NCBI GenBank assembly: GCA_026954325.1
Contig: JAIXKK010000102.1
Coordinates: 16,032-80,031, forward strand
Direction of reading: 5' to 3'
DNA length: 64,000 bases
Source: Bryobacterales bacterium
GTDB lineage: Bacteria; Acidobacteriota; Terriglobia; Bryobacterales; Bryobacteraceae
Of the stretch, positions 33,776 through 40,728 are shown piece after piece. Position numbers and translations under genes: made by a program. Every line of letters starts with the position of its first letter. Positions within the stretch are counted from its first letter, which is position 1. A model generated the notes under the pieces. That model made no database searches. It saw only the letters and a program-made list of their open reading frames with translations, and was not told where the DNA came from.

Positions 33776-34069
33776 TCAGCCAATAATGGCCAGGATCTCG
33801 TCCTCGCGAAGGATCAGGTATTCTTCACCATCGATCTTCACGTCGGAACCCGAATACTTGCCGAAGAGGATGGTGTCGCCTTCCTGGACATCCAGCGGGG
33901 CCCGGTCGCCATTCTCCAGCAGCTTGCCGTTCCCCACGCGGACCACCTTTGCCTGCTGGGGCTTTTCCTTCGCCGAGTCGGGAATGATCAGGCCGCTGCT
34001 CGTCTTCTCCTCCTCGGTAGAACGCTGGACAATCACGCGGTCGTGTAGCGGACGGAAATTCACTGACAT
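33776..34069 (-). CDS. groES: Co-chaperonin GroES
   Basis: A 97-residue GroES of standard length. The family motifs are [13 protein letters not shown] at the start, the mobile loop [20 protein letters not shown], then [45 protein letters not shown] longer frame to 34132 exists, but ATG 34069 has a GAGAGG Shine-Dalgarno and begins [11 protein letters not shown] as expected. It caps the GroEL chamber. No groEL follows; the next genes are skp-like and a membrane protein, so groES here is separated from its usual partner. This may be an additional copy. Confidence 0.92.
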   Translation of the reverse strand: MSVNFRPLHDRVIVQRSTEEEKTSSGLIIPDSAKEKPQQAKVVRVGNGKLLENGDRAPLDVQEGDTILFGKYSGSDVKIDGEEYLILREDEILAIIG

Positions 34070-34230
34070 AATAACCTCTCTCCAAGTAAGGGATGGGGTA
34101 GCGGATGCTTTTGCCGGCATTCCGGCCGGCAAAAACCCAACGTAGGAAAGGATACCACGAAATCATGGGTTCTCTCTGTTGGGTGCGTGGCCACTGGGGG
34201 AGCCGGCGTCGTTGCGATGGCGTCCGTCTT

Positions 34231-34977
34231 TCACCGCGATTTACGCGGAGCGCGGCGGACCGCTGGCGGGTTCCCTTCACCGCCAGTCTTTTTCCGTGCC
34301 TGCCGCCTGCAAAAACGTAGATTCTCTTTCGCCAACTCATCGCTCGGATCCATCGATACCGCCCTCTCCAGGTTCTCGCTGGCCTCCTTGAGGCGGCCGG
34401 CCTTTAGCAGAGTCCAACCAAGATCGTTGACCAACTCTTGATTTTCCGGGTCAAGTTCTAACGCCCGTTGGTTCGCGAACACCGCTTCTTCGTGCAAACC
34501 AGCATTACTGGCGCAGTAGCCGAGCCCCTGCAAGAGCGCGGGAACGTCAGGGTACCTCTTCACCGCCGCCCGGTAGAGAGTCATTCCGTCCTCATACTCT
34601 CCGAACCTGGTGAGAAACATTCCGGCTTCATCGATAATCTGACGGATGTCCGTTGTGTGCTTCGGCAACGATAACAGCGATTGGAACAACTCTCGCCCTT
34701 CGGCGGCTTTCCCGGTTTGGTACAAGACCGAACCCATGCCGAGAATCGCGGGAGCGTAGGTGGGCATCGCCTCAAGCGCACGCTTCAATGCAGCGATGGA
34801 ACCCTCTGTGTCCCCGAGCGCGTGCCGAAAGATGCTGTCGGCATATTCCGCTTCGGCATGGAATCGGCGTTCCGCCTGGATGCCCTTTCGGGTGGACGAT
34901 TCAACCGCTTTTCGCTTCACCGGCAGTTCCTTCAAAGTATAGCCCCTGCCCGGAACTTCGCCATGCACATTGCCCAC
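34231..34977 (-). CDS. TPR-repeat protein
   Basis: A 248-residue protein built mainly of tetratricopeptide repeats. Recognisable helices include GSIAALKRALEAMPTYAPAILGMGSVLYQTGK, LYRAAVKRYPDVPALLQGLGYCASNAG and NQRALELDPENQELVNDLGWTLLKAGRLKEAS, each following the W/L-G-Y-A-F-A-P pattern. The last repeat is followed by a basic tail (RRQARKKTGGEG). No signal peptide is seen after the GTG start at 34977, and the first 40 residues show no repeat, so the true start may lie further in. It is a protein-interaction module; partner unknown. Confidence 0.65.
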   Translation of the reverse strand: MGNVHGEVPGRGYTLKELPVKRKAVESSTRKGIQAERRFHAEAEYADSIFRHALGDTEGSIAALKRALEAMPTYAPAILGMGSVLYQTGKAAEGRELFQSLLSLPKHTTDIRQIIDEAGMFLTRFGEYEDGMTLYRAAVKRYPDVPALLQGLGYCASNAGLHEEAVFANQRALELDPENQELVNDLGWTLLKAGRLKEASENLERAVSMDPSDELAKENLRFCRRQARKKTGGEGNPPAVRRAPRKSR

Positions 34978-35085
34978 GAAATGAGCACCGGCGAGAGTGT
35001 TCGTTTGTCAATACGTGTGGTGGGAAGCCGCGGCGGCGGCGCGGAAAACCGGGACTGGCCTCGCATCCCGCTATCATATCCCTGT

Positions 35086-37614
35086 ATGGCGCTCGAGGAC
35101 TACGCCGCGAAACGCGCCTTTGAAAAGACTCCCGAACCCGCCGGTGGCCGGCCTTCCGCGCCGCCGGAAACGCGCGGCGGCCAATTCTGCGTGCAGCGCC
35201 ACCGCGCGCGGCGGCTGCACTACGACCTGCGCATCGAGGTAGGCGGAGTCCTGAAATCCTGGGCGGTGCCCGAAGGCCCTTCCCAGGACCCTTCCGCGAA
35301 ACGGCTTGCCGTACACGTCGAAGACCACCCAATGGAGTACGCTACCTTTGAAGGCGTAATCCCGCCGGGAAATTATGGCGCCGGGAGCATGATGCTGTGG
35401 GATCACGGCGCCTACGATGTGATCGGGGAACCGGCAGCCGAGGAACAACTCGCGCGCGGAGATTTCAAAATCCGGCTCCGCGGCCAGAAGTTGCGTGGCG
35501 GCTACGTACTGGTGCGGACAAAGCAAAACAAAGGGCGGGACTGGCTGCTCATCAAGAAAAAGGATGACCACGCCGTGTCCGGATGGAACATCGATCTCTA
35601 CCCACGCAGCGTGAAGACGGGACGCACGCAGGATGAGATCGCCGCCGGAGTGGAGCCGGAACTCGCGAAGATCAGGGGCGCGGTGGAAGCCCCCATGCCC
35701 GCCTCGCTGTCCCCGATGATGGCGGTTGCCGCGCCGAAGCCGCCTTCAGACCCTGGGTGGCTGTTCGAAGTGAAATGGGACGGGGTCCGGGCGCTGTGTT
35801 TTATCGAAGAAGGCGGGTTGCGAATGATCTCGCGCAACGGAAACCCGATGGACCGGCAATATCCCGAGCTTGCGGTGTTGCCTCAGTATGTGAAAGCGGA
35901 TGCCGCCATCCTCGACGGGGAGATTGTGGCGCTCGATGAGCGCGGTCTGCCGAGCTTCGGGCTATTGCAGCGGCGCATGCATGTGGCCGATGCGCGCCAT
36001 GCCTCCACTCTATCCCGCGCGACGCCGGTGATTCTTTACGTATTCGATCTCCTTTATCTCGATGGCTGGGATCTGCGAAAGGCGGCCATCGAGGACCGTA
36101 AGCGGCTGCTCGCATCTGTTCTCACGCCCAAGGATCGCGTCAAACTCTCCGATCATTTTGTGGATCAGGGGGAGGCGTTGTTTCAACTGGCGCGCCAAAG
36201 CGGGCTCGAGGGGATTGTCGCCAAGCGGCTGGGCTCCCCTTATGAACCGAGGCGCAGTCCGAACTGGCTGAAAATCAAGGTGGCCGAGCAGCAGGAATTC
36301 GTCATCTGCGGCTACACCACGGGAGACCGGGACTACTTCAGTTCCCTGATCCTGGGGCTGTACGCCGGAGACCGGCTCGTCTATGTGGGCAACGTGGGCT
36401 CGGGCTTCGACCAGCCTTCGCTCGAACTGGTGTTTTCGAAACTCGCGCCGCTGGTGAACAATCGAATGCCCTTCGAGACCGGGCCGGAAATGCCGCACCC
36501 GCCGGTATGGGCGTCGCCCGAGTTGGTGTGCGAGGTGAAGTTCTCGTCGTGGACAGCAGACAAGCGCCTGCGTGCCCCGGTTTTTCTCGGGCTGCGCAAC
36601 GACATCAGCCCGCGGGAGTGTGTCTTCGAGGGAAATTCTTCCCCGGCCTCCGAGGTGAAATATGCCGCGCCGCCTCCGCTTCTCGCCGGCGCGAACGGGA
36701 AGGCGGTCGTGGATGTCGAGGGCCGGCGGTTGGCGTTCACTAACCTCAACAAGGTGTTCTGGCCGGAGGAGGGCTACGCCAAGCGCGACCTGATCAACTA
36801 CTACCACCAGGTGGCGGATCTGATCCTTCCCTACCTGCGCGGCCGGGCCCTTTCCTTGAGGCGCTATCCCGATGGGATCGGGGGCGAGTCGTTCTTTCAG
36901 AAGCAGGCGTCGGAGCATTTCGCCGATTGGGTGCGGGTGGTCCCTATCTACTCCGCGCACAATGAAGCGCCCATCCATTTCGTCGTTGCCGATGACCGGC
37001 CTTCGCTGCTTTATCTGGCCAATCTCGGCTGCATCGATCAAAATCCGTGGATGAGCCGCATCGGCAACCTGGAGCACCCCGATTTCCTCCTGATTGACCT
37101 CGATCCGCGGGATTGCGGCTACGAAAAGATTGTGGAAGCGGCGCAGCTTGCGCGCCATAAACTGGAGGCGCTCTCGCTCACCGGGTATCCCAAGACCACG
37201 GGCGGCGACGGAATGCATATCTACGTTCCGCTGGAGCCCGTCTACACGTATGAGCAGGTACGGTCATTCGCGGAGATCATTGCGCGCCTGCTGGCCGCCG
37301 AACGGCCCGGCCTGTTCACCACCGCGCGCGCGGTGTCGAAGCGGGAAAAGGACAAGGTCTACTTCGATTGGGCGCAAATCTCGAGCGGGAAAACAATTTC
37401 CGCACCCTATGTTTTGCGCGCCTATCCCGGGGCGCCCGTGGCCACGCCGCTCGAGTGGCGCGAGGTGCGGCCCGGGCTGAATCCGCGGCAGTTCCATTTG
37501 CGCAATGTGCTCGAACGCTTTGCGCGCCTTGGGGATATTTTCGCCCCGGTCCTAGAGAATCACCAGCGCCTGGAACCGGCGTTGGAAAAGCTGGAATCAC
37601 TGGTTCGGAAATGA
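35086..37614 (+). CDS. ligD: Multifunctional DNA ligase LigD (PE-LIG-POL order)
   Basis: An 842-residue non-homologous end-joining enzyme. Residues about 30-180 form the 3'-phosphoesterase (HRARRLHYDLRIE, HPMEYATFEGVIPPGNYGAG). Residues about 205-510 form the ATP-dependent ligase with the adenylation lysine K230 in EVKWDGVR, then DGEIVALDERG, EGIVAKRLGSPYEP and the OB-fold. Residues about 545-842 form the primase/polymerase: NLNKVFWPEEG, LINYYHQVADLILPYL, LLIDLDPRD with the catalytic DxD, and TTGGDGMHIYVPL. The PE-LIG-POL order is that of Pseudomonas, the reverse of mycobacterial LigD. No ku gene lies in the window. ATG 35086 follows a TATCAT by 8 nt and is likely leaderless. It overlaps the next gene by ATGA. 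Confidence 0.93.
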   Translation: MALEDYAAKRAFEKTPEPAGGRPSAPPETRGGQFCVQRHRARRLHYDLRIEVGGVLKSWAVPEGPSQDPSAKRLAVHVEDHPMEYATFEGVIPPGNYGAGSMMLWDHGAYDVIGEPAAEEQLARGDFKIRLRGQKLRGGYVLVRTKQNKGRDWLLIKKKDDHAVSGWNIDLYPRSVKTGRTQDEIAAGVEPELAKIRGAVEAPMPASLSPMMAVAAPKPPSDPGWLFEVKWDGVRALCFIEEGGLRMISRNGNPMDRQYPELAVLPQYVKADAAILDGEIVALDERGLPSFGLLQRRMHVADARHASTLSRATPVILYVFDLLYLDGWDLRKAAIEDRKRLLASVLTPKDRVKLSDHFVDQGEALFQLARQSGLEGIVAKRLGSPYEPRRSPNWLKIKVAEQQEFVICGYTTGDRDYFSSLILGLYAGDRLVYVGNVGSGFDQPSLELVFSKLAPLVNNRMPFETGPEMPHPPVWASPELVCEVKFSSWTADKRLRAPVFLGLRNDISPRECVFEGNSSPASEVKYAAPPPLLAGANGKAVVDVEGRRLAFTNLNKVFWPEEGYAKRDLINYYHQVADLILPYLRGRALSLRRYPDGIGGESFFQKQASEHFADWVRVVPIYSAHNEAPIHFVVADDRPSLLYLANLGCIDQNPWMSRIGNLEHPDFLLIDLDPRDCGYEKIVEAAQLARHKLEALSLTGYPKTTGGDGMHIYVPLEPVYTYEQVRSFAEIIARLLAAERPGLFTTARAVSKREKDKVYFDWAQISSGKTISAPYVLRAYPGAPVATPLEWREVRPGLNPRQFHLRNVLERFARLGDIFAPVLENHQRLEPALEKLESLVRK

Positions 37615-38054
37615 ACACCATGGAAAATCAACCTCCGCCCCTGGCCGATTGGAACCTGTATTCCACGGATCGCGCCCCGCGGAACGCGGCCGAACGCGAG
37701 GGAGCAGGCTGGGCGCGGGAGCGGCTGCGCAACGAGCTTCATTTGCTGAAGACGAAACTCGGAAACCGCTCGAATGCCTCGAGTGAAGTGGAATTCCACG
37801 GCGCCCGGGCGCGGTTGTTGGGGGAAGAAGGACGGCGTTTCCTGAACAGGATGGGAGAACCGGACGAAGCGGATGCGCGCCGGTTGTCCGAAACCCTCGC
37901 CCTTGCGTTGCAGGCTTCCCTCATGACGCGCTTTGCGCCCCCCGGGATGGCGGATGCGTTTTGCGCTTCCCGCCTCGAGGGAGATTGGGGGCCGGCGTTT
38001 GGGACCTTGCCGCGGAGAGCGGCGTTTGATCCGGCCGGTGCTGTTTTCGGTTAG
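37611..38054 (+). pseudogene. AidB-like acyl-CoA dehydrogenase collapsed by internal deletions
   Basis: A 147-codon open frame made of three separate pieces of an AidB/isovaleryl-CoA-dehydrogenase-like protein, which is normally about 540 residues. Residues 5-40 (NQPPPLADWNLY, EREGAGWARERL) match the AidB N-terminus. Residues about 48-80 (LKTKLGNRSNASSEVEFHGA and LLGEEGR) match the central beta domain around residue 200. Residues about 95-135 (LALALQASLMTRFAPP, ADAFCASRL and WGPAFGTLP) match the C-terminal end. The FAD-binding and catalytic segments between them are gone. The frame has stayed open, so a short protein may still be made. It overlaps ligD by ATGA, so an alkylation-response gene once sat in the ligD operon. 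Confidence 0.65.
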
Positions 38055-38096
38055 CCCAGCGGCGCCGCGCTATTCTAGGGAGAGGAGCACTGGGCT

Positions 38097-38816
38097 TTGG
38101 CGAGAGTTACCCTCCGTGCCGCGAATCTCCTTCTGCTGTCGGGCGCCGCATTTCTATATGCTTCCGATTGGAAGGGCAAGCCTTTCCCCAACTGGAGCGA
38201 GGATGCCGTTCTCGAATTGCTGACGGACTCACCTTGGGCGAGGCCGCGTACGGTCCATTTTACATGGACGAAGCGCGGAGAGCAGCCGCTCACCTATAAG
38301 GATGTTCCCGGAGCCGGTCACGAACCGCAAACCCCGATCGGGAGTCCGGTAGGAGGCATCGGCGCGCCGAAACCCAAGATGCCCGATCGCGCGGACATCA
38401 TCGTGCGTTGGGCGAGCGCGCTCCCCGTCAGGCATGCCAAAGCCCTCTACCGCCAGCGGGAGGGCAACCTCGATGATTCGAAACTCAATGCGCTGATCGG
38501 CGCGCCAGACCCCGATTATGTGCTGGAGATCTTCGGCATCCCCCCCCTCGTGGCGCATCAGGGAACGGATACGGTAGCGGCGGTGGTGAAGGATTCCGTT
38601 CACCTGCGCACGCGCTCGGGCAAAGACCTGCGGCCAAGCCGCGTGGATGTCTCCCTTGACGGCACAAATCTGGATATCCGGGTCCATTTCTCCCGCAAGG
38701 ACCCCATTCAACTCGCGGACAAGGAAATCGAAGTGACGGGCGATATCCAGGTTTTCGAATTCAAGGAAAAGTTCAAAGTCAGCTCGATGATGTATCAGGG
38801 ACACTTGGAGATCTAA
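38097..38816 (+). CDS. Exported hypothetical protein of the acidobacterial GWxTD-like type
   Basis: A 239-residue protein with a signal peptide (residues 1-22, ending FLYAS). The region after it, PNWSEDAVLELLTDSPWARP, is a recurring signature of exported acidobacterial hypotheticals often annotated as GWxTD-domain proteins. The rest is beta-rich, with ADIIVRWASALPVRHA and VEVTGDIQVFEFKEKFKV. I know of no biochemical function. The start is TTG 38097, preceded by GGGAGAGGAG; a TATTCT box lies at about 38070. It is outside the ligD operon, 42 bp downstream of the aidB remnant. Confidence 0.65.
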   Translation: MARVTLRAANLLLLSGAAFLYASDWKGKPFPNWSEDAVLELLTDSPWARPRTVHFTWTKRGEQPLTYKDVPGAGHEPQTPIGSPVGGIGAPKPKMPDRADIIVRWASALPVRHAKALYRQREGNLDDSKLNALIGAPDPDYVLEIFGIPPLVAHQGTDTVAAVVKDSVHLRTRSGKDLRPSRVDVSLDGTNLDIRVHFSRKDPIQLADKEIEVTGDIQVFEFKEKFKVSSMMYQGHLEI

Positions 38817-39054
38817 GCTCCACGCGCTGAGCGGGAACCTTCATGCCGGACTCGCTATCGTAACATTGGCGGGCCGAAAGATCCTCGTGGGGCTCACACC
38901 CGTGGAACCGCAAGAGTTGGATTCGCTGAATCTTCTCTTGACTCGCTCGAAGACCACGAACCCCTTGAACAAATCCTCTCCGCGATGGGCCGCGACCGGC
39001 AATTCTTACGACAAGCCGCGCCTGCGAAGCGCGATCCCTTCTTGCAGGCCGTCC

Positions 39055-39309
39055 TTACTGGGCCTGCGCCGCGAAGCCCCGGTAGATGATCAATCCCAGC
39101 ACCGTCGTCGCGGCAGCGGCGCCGAAACCGGCTAGGGACCCCACCGGCCACCAATCCATCAGCCAGCCCATGGAGTTGCCGAGATTGGCGCAACAGATGC
39201 CGAGCACTCCCGTGGCAAAGGCGCCGCCGGTATCTTTACTGGGCATAATTGCCTTCCCCGCTACCCCGATCACGATACCGAGGATCGCCGTCGCAAACAC
39301 ACTGATCAT
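39055..39309 (-). CDS. GlsB/YeaQ/YmgE-family small membrane protein
   Basis: An 84-residue integral membrane protein with three hydrophobic segments (about 3-20, 30-50 and 58-78). IGVAGKAIMPSKDTGGAFATGVLGI matches the K-x2-MPGKDPGG-type signature of the transglycosylase-associated/stress-response (GlsB/YeaQ) family. Members are induced by envelope or general stress, and their biochemical role is unclear. It lies alone between the GWxTD-like gene and the arsR-arsM pair. An AAGGAG Shine-Dalgarno (complement near 39317-39322) precedes ATG 39309. Confidence 0.75.
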   Translation of the reverse strand: MISVFATAILGIVIGVAGKAIMPSKDTGGAFATGVLGICCANLGNSMGWLMDWWPVGSLAGFGAAAATTVLGLIIYRGFAAQAQ

Positions 39310-39495
39310 GTATACTCCTTCCCCAGGAAAAAGGGACTAACCTCCTGGATACTACTTGCCTCGCCCCTCTGTCAATCCGCCCAGACTCCATGATGGCCTG
39401 AGCGGTGGCGGCCGCCTGGCGCGGAACAAGCGCTGCCCTGAGTGGCTCGCCATTACCGCTCATGGTGCGGCCGAGTAAAAAAAGTTGACTTTTTC

Positions 39496-39510
39496 GATAA
39501 TTCTATTATC
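39496..39510 (+). promoter_or_regulatory. Perfect dyad and promoter of arsR-arsM
   Basis: GATAAT (39496-39501) and ATTATC (39505-39510) form a perfect 6-bp inverted repeat with a 3-bp spacer. It overlaps a TATTAT -10-like hexamer (39504-39509) and lies 5 bp after a TTGACT (39485-39490). The size, AT content and position suit an ArsR/SmtB-family operator controlling the arsR-arsM operon directly downstream. Confidence 0.6.
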
Positions 39511-39537
39511 ATGGAACCATGGAAGAGAGGGAGCCTC

Positions 39538-39888
39538 GTGTCTGACCACCTCGATCTTACTGCCCGCTACGCCGACGCTTTCGCCGCCATCGGCGCCGAA
39601 CACCGCCTCCGCATTCTCCGCCTCTTGCTCTCCGCTCATCCCAATGGCTTGACCGCCGGCGAAATTCAGGCGGAACTAGGCATGTCCGCTTCCAACCTCT
39701 CCCACCATCTCGAGAAACTCCGTAACGAGGACCTCCTGAACGTCCGCCGCGCCGGCACTTACCTCTGGTATTCGGCAAACACCGAGGTTCTTACCGAACT
39801 TCTCCAGTTCCTCTACGCCGAGTGTTGCACCCGCAACCGCGCCATCGCTCCCGAAACCATCGTGCAAATTCGAAAGGCTGAGAAATGA
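39538..39888 (+). CDS. ArsR/SmtB-family transcriptional regulator
   Basis: A 116-residue winged-helix repressor. [20 protein letters not shown] is helix 1-2, [31 protein letters not shown] the helix-turn-helix, and [13 protein letters not shown] the wing. A vicinal cysteine pair (ECC) near the C-terminus could bind As(III), with other ligands unclear; the classical ELCVCDL site of ArsR is not present. The frame is open to 39442, but the operator/-10 region overlaps the ATG at 39511; GTG 39538 has a GGGAG Shine-Dalgarno and is chosen. It overlaps arsM by ATGA. It probably represses its own operon through the dyad upstream. Confidence 0.85.
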   Translation: MSDHLDLTARYADAFAAIGAEHRLRILRLLLSAHPNGLTAGEIQAELGMSASNLSHHLEKLRNEDLLNVRRAGTYLWYSANTEVLTELLQFLYAECCTRNRAIAPETIVQIRKAEK

Positions 39889-40694
39889 CTCCCATCAAGG
39901 AAGTTGTAAAAGAAAAATACGGACAGGCTGCTCTGCGCGTAACCAGCGGCGGAAGCTCCTGTTGCGGCTCCACTTCATCCCGCGGATCGGCAGATCCCAT
40001 CACTTCGAACCTCTATGCCGGTCACGAAACCGCCCTGCTGCCGCTGGAAGCCGTCCAGGCGTCGCTCGGCTGCGGCAACCCGGCCGCGCTCGCCGAACTG
40101 CGCCCCGGAGAGACCGTACTCGACCTGGGGTCCGGCGGCGGCATCGACGTGCTGCTCTCCGCCCGCCGCGTCGGCCCCGCCGGCAAGGCGTACGGCCTCG
40201 ACATGACCGATGAAATGCTCGCCCTCGCCCGTGAGAATCAGCGCAAGTCCGGGCTTGCAAACGTCGAGTTCCTCAAAGGAGAGATAGAAAATATCCCGCT
40301 GCCGGACAACTCAGTGGATGTGATCATTTCCAATTGCGTCATCAACCTTTCCGCGGATAAGGATCTCGTCTTGAAGGAAGCGTACCGCGTGCTCAAGCCC
40401 GGCGGCCGGTTCGCTGTTTCCGACGTCGTCACCCGCGGCGAAATTCCGGCGGAAGTGCGCAAAAGCATTCTCCTTTGGGTGGGCTGCATTGCCGGCGCGC
40501 TCGATGAATTCGAATACAAGGCGAAATTAGCACAGGCCGGCTTCATAAACATCGGCATCGAGCCGACCCGGGTCTACAATGTGGAGGACGCCCGGCAATT
40601 CCTCTCCGATCACAAACTCGACGTGGACGCAATCTCGCCCCATGTCGTCGACAAGTTCTACAGCGGCTTTGTGCGCGCCACCAAGCCCGTGTGA
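39885..40694 (+). CDS. arsM: Arsenite S-adenosylmethionine methyltransferase ArsM
   Basis: A 269-residue class I methyltransferase. The SAM motif is [16 protein letters not shown] (78-93), followed by GLDMTDEML. ArsM cysteines are present: C63 in LGCGNP, C151 in SNCVIN and C201 in WVGCIAG, corresponding to the three conserved As(III)-binding cysteines of the family, plus an extra CC pair at 26-27. It methylates arsenite to volatile methylarsenicals and so gives arsenic resistance. It is translated with the upstream ArsR-family regulator (ATGA overlap), so arsenite probably induces it. The arrangement arsR-arsM without a pump is common in soil bacteria. Confidence 0.92.
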   Translation: MTPIKEVVKEKYGQAALRVTSGGSSCCGSTSSRGSADPITSNLYAGHETALLPLEAVQASLGCGNPAALAELRPGETVLDLGSGGGIDVLLSARRVGPAGKAYGLDMTDEMLALARENQRKSGLANVEFLKGEIENIPLPDNSVDVIISNCVINLSADKDLVLKEAYRVLKPGGRFAVSDVVTRGEIPAEVRKSILLWVGCIAGALDEFEYKAKLAQAGFINIGIEPTRVYNVEDARQFLSDHKLDVDAISPHVVDKFYSGFVRATKPV

Positions 40695-40711
40695 GAGTCC
40701 CTCCCCGCTCA

Positions 40712-40727
40712 CCCTACTACCGTAGGG
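40712..40727 (+). promoter_or_regulatory. Small hairpin covering the comEC ribosome-binding region
   Basis: CCCTAC (40712-40717) pairs with GTAGGG (40722-40727) around a 4-nt loop. It ends 1 nt before GTG 40729 and would hide the AGGGAG Shine-Dalgarno-like sequence (40724-40729). It could end the arsM transcript weakly or restrict comEC translation. Confidence 0.3.
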
Positions 40728-40728
40728 A

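Noticed and set aside
35086..38054. Complete end-joining operon with ku
   Set aside because: No Ku-like gene is present on either side of ligD within the window; only the aidB remnant is coupled to it.
38866..39054. Possible small gene between the GWxTD-like and GlsB-like genes
   Set aside because: Two frames each show a short plausible stretch (KILVGLTPVEPQEL; LEDHEPLEQILSAMGRD), but neither has a proper start, Shine-Dalgarno or known family, and they do not join in one frame.
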